Below, piece after piece: positions 16,993-26,578 of a DNA stretch of 41,934 nucleotides. Where the stretch lies: positions 1 to 41,934 of the forward strand of contig CAMAUY010000038.1 in NCBI GenBank assembly GCA_945861565.1. The letters are read 5' to 3'. Positions within the stretch are counted from its first letter, which is position 1; every line of letters begins with the position of its first letter. This stretch comes from Akkermansia muciniphila. GTDB taxonomy: Bacteria; Verrucomicrobiota; Verrucomicrobiia; Limisphaerales; UBA9464. Under the pieces are notes generated by a model. It ran no database searches. It saw only the letters and a list, made by a program, of their open reading frames with translations, and was not told where the DNA came from. The translations under genes and the position numbers were made by a program.

Positions 16993-17790
16993 ATGAGCGA
17001 CATGAAGACTGCACCCCCACGGGACGGATTCACTCTGATCGAACTCCTCGTGGTCATTGCCATCATCGCGATATTGGCCGGAATGCTTCTGCCGGCCCTG
17101 GCCAAGTCAAAGGTCAAGGCCAACGCAATCCGCTGCATCAGCAATCAGAAACAGCAGCATCTCGGATATCACATGTACTCCGAGGACAACCGCGACTCAA
17201 TGCCGGCTCACGGGGACTGGGGCACCGGCGGCGGCGAGATCTGGTCATCGACATTCGGTGTTCCCCTGCGGTCGAGTTCAACAAAAACCAAGGTCTCGAT
17301 CGTCCACGACGGATTTTCATGGGAGACGAATCGCCCGTTGAATAGCTACGTCTCGACGCCCGAGGCGTTTCGTTGTCCGTCCGACAAAGGCGACAGCTAC
17401 TGGCCTGAACAATCCAAACGCGGCTGCTATCTGGCCTGGGGCAACAGCTACCTCGTCATGTGGTCCGTCGATTTGTTTGGTGTCAAACACATCACCGGCA
17501 ACTTGACTGGCCCGACCGCGGCCGGCGACTCGAAACCGATCAAATCATCTGAAATCGCACAGCGGGCATCGACCAAGATCATCCAAGGTGACTGGCCCTG
17601 GATGGGGGATCGCGATTCGGGCAGTGGAACCACTGCGGCGGCCAGCCGAAGCCTCTGGCACAACAACAAAGGCCAACGCGGATGGAACATGATGTACGGA
17701 GATGGACATGTTGCTCTATTCCGGTTTCCAAAGGATTACGACGCGACAGACTATTCGAACAAGGCCGATGTCAATGCCGCATGGTGGTGA
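16993..17790 (+). CDS. Pseudopilin-like secreted protein (type II secretion G-like), copy 1
   Basis: A 265-residue protein with a prepilin leader ([12 protein letters not shown]) cleaved before [18 protein letters not shown]; the Glu at +5 is present. The hydrophobic helix is followed by [25 protein letters not shown] and a globular region ending in [15 protein letters not shown]. This is the 'prepilin N-terminal methylation plus DGHV' family that is greatly expanded in Verrucomicrobia and Lentisphaerae. These are not classical GspG: no calcium-binding C-terminus is evident. The partner is probably the exported TIM-barrel gene 144 bp downstream, as no other pseudopilin assembly gene is nearby. 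A prepilin peptidase is not in the window. Confidence 0.88.
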   Translation: MSDMKTAPPRDGFTLIELLVVIAIIAILAGMLLPALAKSKVKANAIRCISNQKQQHLGYHMYSEDNRDSMPAHGDWGTGGGEIWSSTFGVPLRSSSTKTKVSIVHDGFSWETNRPLNSYVSTPEAFRCPSDKGDSYWPEQSKRGCYLAWGNSYLVMWSVDLFGVKHITGNLTGPTAAGDSKPIKSSEIAQRASTKIIQGDWPWMGDRDSGSGTTAAASRSLWHNNKGQRGWNMMYGDGHVALFRFPKDYDATDYSNKADVNAAWW

Positions 17791-17934
17791 CACCGTGCAG
17801 ACCCCGTGCACGAATGCGCCACCGCGGAACAGGCAAACCACGTATCACTTGCTCCCAACGTTGTCGGCAGCGGCCATGACGGTCTGTCCGCCGCGGCATC
17901 ATCGGCCAGGAGCCAGATCAAGTCCGGGAATTCT

Positions 17935-19812
17935 ATGCCACTGCCGCCCAACCCAACGCAGCCTGCCGTTCGTGTAAATGCCCCGACGGAGATTCGGGCC
18001 ACCGCGACTGAGAGCCTCAACCGCCGCCGGTTATTGAAAGCGGTGGCGCTTGCGGCTGCCGGGGTTTGGCCAGGCCACAAGAGCTTCAGCCAGAATGAGC
18101 AACCCAACAAACGGGGCACTCCCGCCCCTCGCGGCTCGGAGCTAAATGGCAAACACAACCGGCGACTCAGTTATAACTACGATGCCTGGAGTCCGTTCTA
18201 CGATGGCAAATCAAGGGAAATCATCCATCACAACATCGACCGGTTCCGCGGCACTCAGGTTACTACAATCCTGCTAAGTCCCAACGCGGGGCAGAGTCTC
18301 ACCTTCCCGAGCGCTGTGGGGGAAATGTGTCTTTCCAAAAAGATCAACGCCGAGCAGAGGAGTCACCTATATAAGAACATGGGCGAGGAGGCCGCCCGGG
18401 CTCTGGACGGTATCGTCGAGCTTTGGCGAGACCAGGGGATTGATCCTTTCGGCGTCCTCGTAGACCGATCCCTTGCCCAAGGATTTGAAACCTTTGTCAC
18501 CTTTCGGATGAATGATCTCCACATGGTGGACATGCTGGACGGACAGGGCCCCTACACCGATGCCTTTTACCGGCAACATCCCGAATGGCGAATTCCCGGA
18601 AGTTGGGGATTGAACTTCGCAATCCCCGAGGTTCGAGCACACCGCCTGGCAACGCTGGAAGAGATCGTCCGTCGATATCCCATCCATGGGCTGGAACTCG
18701 ACTTCCTGCGGCGCCCGCCCTATTTCCCGATGGATCCGGGACTGCTGGAATCTGGCGTCCACGAAACAGTTTCGAAGAAGATCCCGGCGGTTTCTCCCCC
18801 AGGGGCGGCGGAAGCATCGGCTTCTTCGGCATTCCGAGAGAGTCCCGATACCGTGGCAACGGCCTTTCCGGTGTATATGGCGGAGGAATCGGCCCCGATC
18901 ATGACTGACTTTGTTGACCAAGTCCGAAAAATGACCCAACGGATTTCCCAGGAGATGGGCCGCAAAATCTTGCTGGCTGTTCGGGTTCCTTCGAGTCTCT
19001 CGGGTTGTCGACGTGTTGGGCTCGACCCGGTTGCCTGGCACAAACGAGGGTGTCTGGATTTCCTGACCGTCGGCCACTTTCTTCACCTGTTCTATGATCT
19101 GCCCATCCCGGACTTTAGAGCAGCCTTGCCCGGCTTAACCGTCTACGCTTCCCTGGATTTTTCGTTGGGTGGGCCAAGAATCGACGGTTACCTCTACGAA
19201 CGAGATGCCACGGCCGAAATTTACCGGGGCGCCAGCGCTGCACTGTATTCAGCCGGGGTCGACGGCATTTACCTTTTTAACATGTTTGCCCCGCGCGGCC
19301 ATGGCTTGGATGCGAAGGGACAGAACCGGAATCATCCCGAACCCCTGAACGTCCTGAGAGAGATCGGCAATCCCCAGACCCTGGAAGCTCTGCCCAAACT
19401 CTATCTGGTGGACTCGCGCTCCCACTGGCTGGACAAGCGTTTTTACGATGTGAAGGCGACCCTTCCGCAGGAGGTCTCTCCCAATAATCCGTTGGTGGTC
19501 AAGCTGAGGACCGGCGAACGGGGGATCACCCCGAAACGAATGACGCTCCGCGTCGAAGCGGCCCAACTGTCGCCGAGGTCGGTGATCCGGCTCCAGTTGA
19601 ATGGATTTGGCCAAGGGAAAGGCAAAATAGGAACGCAGGCGCGGCTCTTCAAAGAAGAATACGATCAGCTTCCTCCCAATCCCCGCAATTGCGTCGACTT
19701 TGCGGTCCGGAGCGACGATCTGAAATTTGGCGATAGCGAAGTCGTGGTCCTGGCGTCCGAGCCGCTGACGATAATAAACATCGAGCTAGCCGTTGTGCCC
19801 GTTGGCGCGTGA
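17935..19812 (+). CDS. Exported TIM-barrel protein, glycoside-hydrolase-like
   Basis: A 625-residue protein with a twin-arginine-like signal (SLN-RRRLLKAVALAAAGV, residues 28-44). The mature part resembles hypothetical glycosyl-hydrolase-like barrels: LSYNYDAWSPFYD at the start, VDRSLAQGFETFVTFRMND, HPEWRIPGSWGLNFAIPEVRA, then YPIHGLELDFLRRP around residue 255, with acidic residues where such barrels carry catalytic ones. The C-terminal 130 residues look like a beta-sandwich. No EC activity can be assigned. The ATG at 17935 gives a sensible signal and has GGGAA upstream; a GTG at 17806 would add 43 unlikely residues. It follows pseudopilin copy 1 on the same strand and may be exported and displayed with it (inference). 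Confidence 0.65.
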   Translation: MPLPPNPTQPAVRVNAPTEIRATATESLNRRRLLKAVALAAAGVWPGHKSFSQNEQPNKRGTPAPRGSELNGKHNRRLSYNYDAWSPFYDGKSREIIHHNIDRFRGTQVTTILLSPNAGQSLTFPSAVGEMCLSKKINAEQRSHLYKNMGEEAARALDGIVELWRDQGIDPFGVLVDRSLAQGFETFVTFRMNDLHMVDMLDGQGPYTDAFYRQHPEWRIPGSWGLNFAIPEVRAHRLATLEEIVRRYPIHGLELDFLRRPPYFPMDPGLLESGVHETVSKKIPAVSPPGAAEASASSAFRESPDTVATAFPVYMAEESAPIMTDFVDQVRKMTQRISQEMGRKILLAVRVPSSLSGCRRVGLDPVAWHKRGCLDFLTVGHFLHLFYDLPIPDFRAALPGLTVYASLDFSLGGPRIDGYLYERDATAEIYRGASAALYSAGVDGIYLFNMFAPRGHGLDAKGQNRNHPEPLNVLREIGNPQTLEALPKLYLVDSRSHWLDKRFYDVKATLPQEVSPNNPLVVKLRTGERGITPKRMTLRVEAAQLSPRSVIRLQLNGFGQGKGKIGTQARLFKEEYDQLPPNPRNCVDFAVRSDDLKFGDSEVVVLASEPLTIINIELAVVPVGA

Positions 19813-19886
19813 CGAAGGTGCCCATCAGAGCGAACGAGTCGAATCCGAGCTCGGAATAGCTCGGAATAACTTCTCGTCTCGTTCCA

Positions 19887-20027
19887 TCAGATCCCCTTCA
19901 CGGTCCAGCCGGTCTGCACGGTCAGGTCGCCCCTGTAGGTCGCTTTGCTCCGCTCGTCCTGGACTGAATCCAGCGTTATTTCCCCGACCAATTTTTCGCC
20001 CGTGAAGCGAACGAGCAGGCGGAGAGA
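19887..20027 (-). pseudogene. Orphan C-terminal coding remnant
   Basis: On the minus strand, 46 codons with a protein-like composition run into a TGA at 19887-19889 (blocks LLVRFTGEKLVGEITLD and YRGDLTVQTGWTVKGI), but an upstream in-frame stop and the absence of a start codon show that the N-terminus is missing. I do not recognise the family. It lies in the 299-bp gap (19813-20111) between the exported TIM-barrel gene and the small SANT-like gene; nothing else is seen in that gap. Confidence 0.35.
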
Positions 20028-20111
20028 TCAATATTGGTAACTTGTGCCCGCCGGGTTGGAGCCGGGAAGAATTCCACTGACAAACCTAAACCAACTGATA
20101 GGTTGCAAGGC

Positions 20112-20441
20112 ATGAAGGCGTCGGCCAAACGAATAAATATGCCTAGTGCGCGAAGCTCGAAAAAAGTAAAATCTAGCGCCTTACAAAAACCGAAGACGAA
20201 GCGGATCAAGTCGCGATGGACCCCAGAAGAAGTTAGGATTCTTCGGCGTTACTACAGAACACACAGCAATGCGGCGACCGCCAAAATTCTTGGCCGTGAG
20301 GTGGCATCCATCGTATTCAAAGGATTTCGCCTTGGCCTGTCCAAAGGGATTCGGCGAATGCGAGAGATGGGGCGCGAGAACATAAGCCGGCGTTGGCACC
20401 CAAAAAAGCCGGCCGCCAAACGAATTAAAGAACGCGCCTGA
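20112..20441 (+). CDS. Small basic SANT/Myb-like DNA-binding protein
   Basis: A 109-residue protein, strongly basic throughout. Residues about 34-75 form a SANT/Myb-like helix-turn-helix (RWTPEEVRILRRYYRTHSN, then TAKILGREVASIVFKGFRLG), matching the bacterial pattern of a tryptophan near the start and LGR..ssi..k..rLGL in the recognition helix. It is flanked by lysine/arginine/alanine-rich tails at both ends (SKKVKSSALQKPKTKRIKS; HPKKPAAKRIKERA), like histone-H1-like tails. A nucleoid-associated or regulatory role is plausible but not shown. The ATG at 20112 is chosen; an upstream in-frame extension lacks family features. It stands alone, convergent with pseudopilin copy 2. Confidence 0.65.
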   Translation: MKASAKRINMPSARSSKKVKSSALQKPKTKRIKSRWTPEEVRILRRYYRTHSNAATAKILGREVASIVFKGFRLGLSKGIRRMREMGRENISRRWHPKKPAAKRIKERA

Positions 20442-20521
20442 CCGTTCTTGAGTTCCGTGATTCGCAGATCTCTCCGGTGGATACCCGGATTCCTACGCGG
20501 GTCGACCGAACCTTCGCAGAA

Positions 20522-21265
20522 TTACCAAAATCCCCAGTGCCCGCCGCCCGAATAGACCAGGTAGTTCGTGGTCCACAGCTTGGAACTGCGCCAAGTCACC
20601 GATCCATCAAGCGTAGCGACATTGCCACCCATCGCGCCCAACTGCTTGGGATTCTTGCCGCCGGAAGGAGTGATCCCGGTGCCCTTGTAGGCACCCGATC
20701 CCCGGACCTGACCCCCCGACCCGTGCGGGACGGTAACCCAGGCGTCATTCCAAACATTTTGATCGGAAAACAGCACGAGCAAGGGGCTCTCGCTGAGGCG
20801 CTGGGGTGAAACCCACCCGGAGTTCGCCGGCATGACCTTTCCACCGTGATAGTTATAGCCGATGTAATAGCCGATGCCGGTCTGATATCGGCCGTCCGGC
20901 TTATCGGTTGTTCCCGGATAGCGGACGGGATACAGGTTCGGGCAATCGAACACCTTGTCGCCATACTGATTGCTGACGTACCTGTACATGAAACTCTCGA
21001 TGCTTAGGGTGTAATAGTCTTTGCCATCCCGATAGCCATAAAAAACCTTGTCCTGGTTCTCAATCCCGTAGAGGTGGGTGGCGATCTGCAATTGCCGCAG
21101 GTTGCTAATGCAGTTCGCCCGCTTCGCTCTCTCCTTCGCCTTGGAAAGGGCCGGCAAAAGCATTCCGGCCAGGATTGCAATGATGGCGATCACAACCAGC
21201 AATTCGATCAGCGTGAAAGCCGACCTCGATCGCGTGAATCGGGTTAACGTGGAGGACATTCTCAT
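20522..21265 (-). CDS. Pseudopilin-like secreted protein, copy 2
   Basis: A 247-residue protein with leader [16 protein letters not shown] and the cleavage/methylation site before [18 protein letters not shown]. After the helix comes [28 protein letters not shown], then a tyrosine- and glycine-rich globular region with [24 protein letters not shown], and [14 protein letters not shown] near the C-terminus as a degenerate form of the DGHV block. It is unlike copies 3 and 4 outside the N-terminal third. It is a single gene, minus strand, divergent from the DUF1549/DUF1553 gene. Confidence 0.87.
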   Translation of the reverse strand: MRMSSTLTRFTRSRSAFTLIELLVVIAIIAILAGMLLPALSKAKERAKRANCISNLRQLQIATHLYGIENQDKVFYGYRDGKDYYTLSIESFMYRYVSNQYGDKVFDCPNLYPVRYPGTTDKPDGRYQTGIGYYIGYNYHGGKVMPANSGWVSPQRLSESPLLVLFSDQNVWNDAWVTVPHGSGGQVRGSGAYKGTGITPSGGKNPKQLGAMGGNVATLDGSVTWRSSKLWTTNYLVYSGGGHWGFW

Positions 21266-21609
21266 GACAGCAGTTTAAAGGTTTGGGTTCAAGACCTGCG
21301 CTCGATCCATGGATCCAAGGCGAGCCCGGGAATCCACCAAATTCCCCGGACCGCAATTCGCTTCGGGACGATTCGTATTCACACAGACGCAGTTGGGGTT
21401 ATCTCGGTGGAAAGTATTTAACCAACGTCTCTTGCATCCCGTGGGGTGTCAATTCAGATCTTACCGCCGCCAATCTGATGACAATTCTGATCAAGCCTTG
21501 CACAAGTTGTGGGTAGCTCTTTTCGCTCCGTTTGATAGCAAGTTCGCCAGCCAACGGCTGAATGGCGAGGTTGCCCGTGGACTTCGCCGTGCCGGCTGAT
21601 ATTTTATTT
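21266..21609. other. Divergent intergenic region, nothing recognised
   Basis: This 344-bp space separates the divergent pseudopilin copy 2 and the large DUF1549/DUF1553 gene, and so should hold promoters for both. I see a 12-bp perfect palindrome (GATCCATGGATC, about 21304-21315) but no defensible -35/-10 pair, RNA gene or repeat. Confidence 0.5.
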
Positions 21610-24600
21610 ATGTTTTCGCCACTGATTATGTTTTCGACTGAATTTGAGGCTTGTTTTCGAATCCGCGCGGCGGTCGTCGCGGCCGCCGCGCTGGCGTTGC
21701 CATTCACCGCCACCGCGGCCGACATCCAGTTCAATCGCGATATCCGACCCATCCTGGCCGATCATTGCGCCGCTTGCCATGGCCCCGACCCCGCCGCCCG
21801 CAAGGCCAGCCTGCGACTCGACACCAAGGACGGTCTCTTCGGCCAAACGAAGAAGGAAGGGCCGATCATCGTCCCGGGCCAACCGGAGGAAAGCGCACTC
21901 TGGAAAAGGATCAACGCGACCGACCCAGACACAGTCATGCCGCCGCCGGAATCGCGAAAAATACTGAAGCCCGAGCAAAAGAAACTTCTCCGACACTGGA
22001 TCGCGCAAGGATCGCCCTGGCAGCCCCACTGGGCCTTCATCAAGCCCGAACGACCGGCCGTGCCCGATCGGTCCAAGTTCAAAGCGGCCAGGGCAAACTT
22101 TGCTGTCCGCAATGGGATTGACGCGTTGGTCGTGGCGAAGTTGACCGAGAAGGGGCTTGTCCCGAATGCAGAAGCGGACCGGCGCACCTTGGCGCGACGG
22201 CTCGCGCTGGATCTCACCGGACTGCCGCCGACGCCGGCGGAAGTGGAGGCTTTTGTCGATGATAACTCGCCCGGCTCTTACGAGAGCTACGTCGAGCGAT
22301 TGATGGACACGCCGCATTGGGGGGAACATCGGGCCCGTTACTGGCTCGACGCGGCACGATACGCCGACACGCACGGACTACACTTCGACAATTACCGGGA
22401 GATGTGGCCCTACCGCGACTGGGTCATTCGGGCCTTCAATCGCAACCAACCTTTTGACCGGTTCGTTATCGAACAGATCGCAGGAGACCTGTTGGATGAT
22501 CCGACCCAAGAGCAACTCATCGCCACGGGCTTCCATCGGTGTAACTTGACGACGAATGAAGGCGGCACCATCGAGGAGGAAAACCTTTCGATCTACGCCA
22601 ACGACCGGGTCAGTACGACGGGCTGGGTGTTTCTCGGCCTGACCGCGAACTGTGCGGCTTGTCACAACCACAAGTTTGACCCGATCACACAGAGGGATTT
22701 CTATTCGATGGCTGCATTCTTCCGCAATACGACGCAGAGTGGTTTTGATGGTAACGCGAGGGATGGTCGTAACGCCGCCATCTCCGTGATTTCTGATCCG
22801 GACGATGATGCGCGCTGGACGGAGCTTCCGGCTTTGACGAAAGCCGCCAAGGCGCGCGTGGAACAGCGGAGAAACGACGCGCTGCCGGACTTCGAGAAGT
22901 GGGTCCAACTCACGGAGAAGGCAACGCTCAAAGTGCCCACGGAAGGGTTGGACGTGCACGCTCCCTTGAATGAAGGCACCGGCAATGAGGCGTCAGGCGA
23001 CGCGAATGGGCCGGTGAAATTTACCTCGCCCGGCAAGGTGGAGTGGAAGGCCGATGGCAAACTCGGCTCCGCGCCGCTCATCAGGGCTGGCGCAACCTTC
23101 GCTCTGGGCAACGTCGGGGACTTCGAGCGGGATCAGGCCTTCAGCTATGGCGCCTGGGTCAAGGCACCGGGGGGACGCCAGGAAGCCATCCTCGCGCGGA
23201 TCGATCAGGGAAGCGATTCCCGGGGCTGGGATCTGCTCACACACAACCGCGAGTACGCCGTCCATCTCGTCAATCACTGGCCAGACAACGCCCTGAAGGT
23301 TATCACCCAAGACAACACGCTGAACCCCGGGGAATGGCAGCATGTTTTTGTCTCCTACGACGGATCCAGCAAAGCCGCGGGCGTGAAACTTTTCGTCAAT
23401 GGCGTCGAGGCGAAAATCAAGATTGAAGTGGATAAGCTGACCGACACCATCCGGAACGACACGGCCTGCCGCGTCGGGCAGCGGAGCAAGGACCAGGTGC
23501 TCAAAGACGGCCAGGTACAAGATGTTCGAATCTACCGCCGCAAGCTCGACGCAGCCGAGGTGAAATCGCTCATGACCGACGGCGTGACGCAGACGCTGCT
23601 GGCCGTGGCTCCCGAACAGCGGACTGACGCACAGAAGCAAGGTCTGCTGAACCATTACCTGACGACCGTGGATTCGGCTTTCCAATCTGCGACCGAGTTG
23701 CTGGCGAGTCTGGAAAAGGAGCGTGCTGCAATCCGGCAGAAGTATCCTGTCGCCCACGTGCAGCAGGAGAAATCCCACACGATGGCGATGGCGAACATTC
23801 TCTTTCGTGGCCAATACGATCAGAAGCGCGATGCGGTCATTGCCGCCGTGCCCACCGCATTGAATCCGCTGCCGTCGGGAGCGCCAACGAACCGCCTCGG
23901 GCTGGCACAGTGGCTCGTGGCGGCCGACAACCCGTTGCTGGCTCGCGTCACGGTGAACCGCTTCTGGCAAGAGGTTTTCGGGGTGGGTTTGGTGAAGACG
24001 ACCGAGGATTTCGGCGTCATGGGTGAGGCTCCAGCCAACGCTGAGTTGCTGGACTGGCTCGCCGTTGAATTTCGCGAGAGTGGCTGGGACGTAAAACATC
24101 TATTCAAACTGTTGGTTACCTCGTCCACCTACCGCCAAAGCGCGGTCACCACGGCGGAAAAGCTGGAAAAAGATCCAGGTAATCGGCTGCTCAGCCGCGG
24201 CCCCCGTTTCCGTATGGACGCCGAAATGGTGCGGGACTATGCCCTCGCTGCCAGCGGGCTGCTGGTGCCAAAAATCGGTGGGCCGAGCGTGAAGCCCTAC
24301 CAACCCGAGGGAGTTTGGGAAGCCGTCGCGATGCCGGAAAGTGACACCAACCAGTACCGCCGCGATTCGGGCGCCGCCCTATATCGACGCTCGATGTATA
24401 CTTTTTGGAAGCGCGCTGCCCCCCCCGCGTCCATGGATATCTTCAATGCGCCCAGCCGCGAGGTTTCATGCACCCGCCGCGAACGTACCAACACACCGTT
24501 GCAAGCGTTGGCGACCCTCAATGATCCACAATTCATCGAGGCGGCCCGGCATCTGGCAGAACGGGCTTTGCAAAAGGCCCATGGCGACTCGAATCAGGCC

Positions 24601-24837
24601 ATGGAGTTCGTGGCGGAACAGTTGCTCGCGCGCCCACTAAACGGGAAGGAACGATTCCTGGTAACGCAAAGCTATGTCGAATTGATCGACTTCTACGGCC
24701 AGCAACCCGAGGAGGCCACAAAGCTCGTCGCGGTCGGCGAATCCAAGCCCGCCGCAGCCATTCCAGCCCCTCAACTCGCCGCCATGACGATGATTGCGAA
24801 CCAATTGCTCAACCTCGATGAAGTGCTGAACAAGTGA
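21610..24837 (+). CDS. PSCyt1-DUF1549-LamG-DUF1553 secreted protein
   Basis: About 1,075 residues. A signal peptide ends near ALPFTATAA. The planctomycete cytochrome-c domain follows, with IQFNRDIRPILADHCAACHGPD carrying CAACH. Next comes DUF1549 (LALDLTGLPPTPAEVEAFVDD, HWGEHRARYWLDAARYADTHG) with a second CAACHNHKFDP. A concanavalin/LamG-like domain lies in the middle (about 470-660; SYGAWVKAPGGRQEAILARI, EWQHVFVSYDG). DUF1553 follows (NRLGLAQWLVAADNPLLARVTVNRFWQ, FNAPSREVSCTRRERTNTPLQAL). The domain order is standard for the family, including the LamG insertion. Function is unproven. It is followed 18 bp later by a DUF1501 gene, the typical two-gene operon. ATGs at 21562 and 21628 are alternative starts. 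Confidence 0.92.
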   Translation: MFSPLIMFSTEFEACFRIRAAVVAAAALALPFTATAADIQFNRDIRPILADHCAACHGPDPAARKASLRLDTKDGLFGQTKKEGPIIVPGQPEESALWKRINATDPDTVMPPPESRKILKPEQKKLLRHWIAQGSPWQPHWAFIKPERPAVPDRSKFKAARANFAVRNGIDALVVAKLTEKGLVPNAEADRRTLARRLALDLTGLPPTPAEVEAFVDDNSPGSYESYVERLMDTPHWGEHRARYWLDAARYADTHGLHFDNYREMWPYRDWVIRAFNRNQPFDRFVIEQIAGDLLDDPTQEQLIATGFHRCNLTTNEGGTIEEENLSIYANDRVSTTGWVFLGLTANCAACHNHKFDPITQRDFYSMAAFFRNTTQSGFDGNARDGRNAAISVISDPDDDARWTELPALTKAAKARVEQRRNDALPDFEKWVQLTEKATLKVPTEGLDVHAPLNEGTGNEASGDANGPVKFTSPGKVEWKADGKLGSAPLIRAGATFALGNVGDFERDQAFSYGAWVKAPGGRQEAILARIDQGSDSRGWDLLTHNREYAVHLVNHWPDNALKVITQDNTLNPGEWQHVFVSYDGSSKAAGVKLFVNGVEAKIKIEVDKLTDTIRNDTACRVGQRSKDQVLKDGQVQDVRIYRRKLDAAEVKSLMTDGVTQTLLAVAPEQRTDAQKQGLLNHYLTTVDSAFQSATELLASLEKERAAIRQKYPVAHVQQEKSHTMAMANILFRGQYDQKRDAVIAAVPTALNPLPSGAPTNRLGLAQWLVAADNPLLARVTVNRFWQEVFGVGLVKTTEDFGVMGEAPANAELLDWLAVEFRESGWDVKHLFKLLVTSSTYRQSAVTTAEKLEKDPGNRLLSRGPRFRMDAEMVRDYALAASGLLVPKIGGPSVKPYQPEGVWEAVAMPESDTNQYRRDSGAALYRRSMYTFWKRAAPPASMDIFNAPSREVSCTRRERTNTPLQALATLNDPQFIEAARHLAERALQKAHGDSNQAMEFVAEQLLARPLNGKERFLVTQSYVELIDFYGQQPEEATKLVAVGESKPAAAIPAPQLAAMTMIANQLLNLDEVLNK

Positions 24838-24855
24838 CACCTTCTTTCCCCTACT

Positions 24856-26325
24856 ATGAGCCTCTTCAACGATTACCGCATCCTGGAAACCCGCCGGCAG
24901 TTCTTCGCCCGAGGCAAGAATGCCCTGGGCACTGCCGCATTGACCACCTTGCTGGGCGATCAACTCGCCGCGCCGGCGGCCGCACCCGATTACCCCGGAG
25001 CGAACCCGCTTGGGTTGCCCCATTTCGTACCCAAGGCCAAGCGCGTCATCTATCTGCACATGGTCGGCGGCCCATCACAGATGGACCTCTGGGATCACAA
25101 GCCTCGGATGGCCGATTGGTACGACAAGGATTTGCCCGAAAGCGTCCGGGGCGGCCAGCGACTTACCACCATGACGTCCGGGCAAAGCCGGTTCCCGATC
25201 GCGCCTTCCAAGTACAAGTTTAGTCAGGTGGGCGAGAACGGTCTTTGGATGAATACGGAACTGATGCCGTGGCAGTCCAAAGTCGTGAACGACCTCTGCG
25301 TCATCCGCTCACTGCACACCGAGGCGATCAACCACGAACCGGCCATTTGCGCAATGCAGACCGGCAATATGAACACGGGCCGGCCCTGCATCGGCTCCTG
25401 GGTCAGCTATGGCCTGGGTGCCATGAATCAGAACCTGCCCACATTCGTTGTGCTCGTCGCCGAGCCAACCAACAAGGAGCAAATCCAAGCCATCAGCGGG
25501 CGGCTGTGGTCCAGCGGGTTCTTATCCGGTGAACATGCCGGCGTGTCATTCCGCAGCGGCAGCGACCCCATTCTATACATCAACAATCCGCCGGGCGTTT
25601 CGGCCGAGATGCGACGGAAGCAGCTCAACGGCCTGCGCAAACTTAATCAACTCAACTACGAGCAAATCGGGGATCCGGAGACCCAGACGCGCATCCAACA
25701 ATTCGAGATGGCGTTCCGCATGCAGAGCAGTGTGCCGGAACTCGCCGCCGTGACCCATGAGCCCGATTCCACCTACCAGCTCTACGGGGAGGCGGCTCGC
25801 AAACCCGGCAGCTTTGCCTACACCGCACTGCTGGCGCGCCGACTGGTCGAGCGCGGCGTCCGCTTCGTCCAGGTCTATCTCAACAACTGGGACCACCATA
25901 GCAACGTCGCCGGACGCATGCCAATGCAGTGCAAGGATGTCGACCAGGCCATCTATGGGTTGATCACCGACCTCAAGGCGCGCGGCATGTTCGAAGACAC
26001 GCTGATCATCTGGGGCGGCGAATTCGGCCGGACAATATATAGCCAGGGCGGACTCACAAAGGATAACTATGGTCGCGACCATCATCCGCGTTGCTTCACC
26101 ATGTGGATGGCCGGCGGCGGCGCGAAAGGCGGCACGGTTTACGGCGAGACCGATGACTTCAGCTATAACATCATCGAAAATCCGGTGCATATCCGAGACT
26201 TTCACGCCACGCTGCTCCATCTCTTGGGCATCCAGCACGAGCGCTTCACTTTCAGGTACCAGGGACTCGACATGCGCCTAACCGGCGTCGAGGAAACCCG
26301 CGTGGTGAAAGCGCTGCTGGCCTAG
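24856..26325 (+). CDS. DUF1501 family exported protein, partner of the DUF1549/DUF1553 gene
   Basis: A 489-residue DUF1501 protein with a twin-arginine-like start (ILET-RRQFFARGKNALGTAAL). Family blocks are MVGGPSQMDLWDHKP, NTELMPWQ, ICAMQTGNMNTGRP, ALLARRLVERGVRFVQVYLNNWDHHSN, TLIIWGGEFGRT and NYGRDHHPRCFTMW, ending in HERFTFRYQGLDMRLTGVEE. The histidines and aspartates of these blocks match the metal-binding positions of the sulfatase-like superfamily. It begins 18 bp after the DUF1549/DUF1553 gene and is almost certainly co-transcribed with it. It is clearly a different subgroup from the DUF1501 gene at 1934-3313, which has AEFGRTPKIN instead of GEFGRTIYS. Confidence 0.93.
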   Translation: MSLFNDYRILETRRQFFARGKNALGTAALTTLLGDQLAAPAAAPDYPGANPLGLPHFVPKAKRVIYLHMVGGPSQMDLWDHKPRMADWYDKDLPESVRGGQRLTTMTSGQSRFPIAPSKYKFSQVGENGLWMNTELMPWQSKVVNDLCVIRSLHTEAINHEPAICAMQTGNMNTGRPCIGSWVSYGLGAMNQNLPTFVVLVAEPTNKEQIQAISGRLWSSGFLSGEHAGVSFRSGSDPILYINNPPGVSAEMRRKQLNGLRKLNQLNYEQIGDPETQTRIQQFEMAFRMQSSVPELAAVTHEPDSTYQLYGEAARKPGSFAYTALLARRLVERGVRFVQVYLNNWDHHSNVAGRMPMQCKDVDQAIYGLITDLKARGMFEDTLIIWGGEFGRTIYSQGGLTKDNYGRDHHPRCFTMWMAGGGAKGGTVYGETDDFSYNIIENPVHIRDFHATLLHLLGIQHERFTFRYQGLDMRLTGVEETRVVKALLA

Positions 26326-26578
26326 CGCAACGCGAGGAGGACTCCTTGGGGTTTTCGCTCGAGCCTCACACATCCGGCTCTACATTGCTGCCAGCCATCC
26401 TCCATAAAGAACTGGGACAAGAGCTCAGTCTCCGAACCTATGATTCAATCATCCATAAGTTCTGTTGCCACATCCACAACTCCCTCAGCGAAAACTCCCG
26501 TCTCTATACGTCATCACAATAAACCGCCCCTTCGCCCGCGCTTCGGATCGAGGATTCATCGAGCTTGTCTGCGTGCTG

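Noticed and set aside
22993..24099. 368-codon minus-strand frame inside the DUF1549/DUF1553 gene
   Set aside because: Shadow of a high-G+C coding region; the plus strand carries all family motifs.
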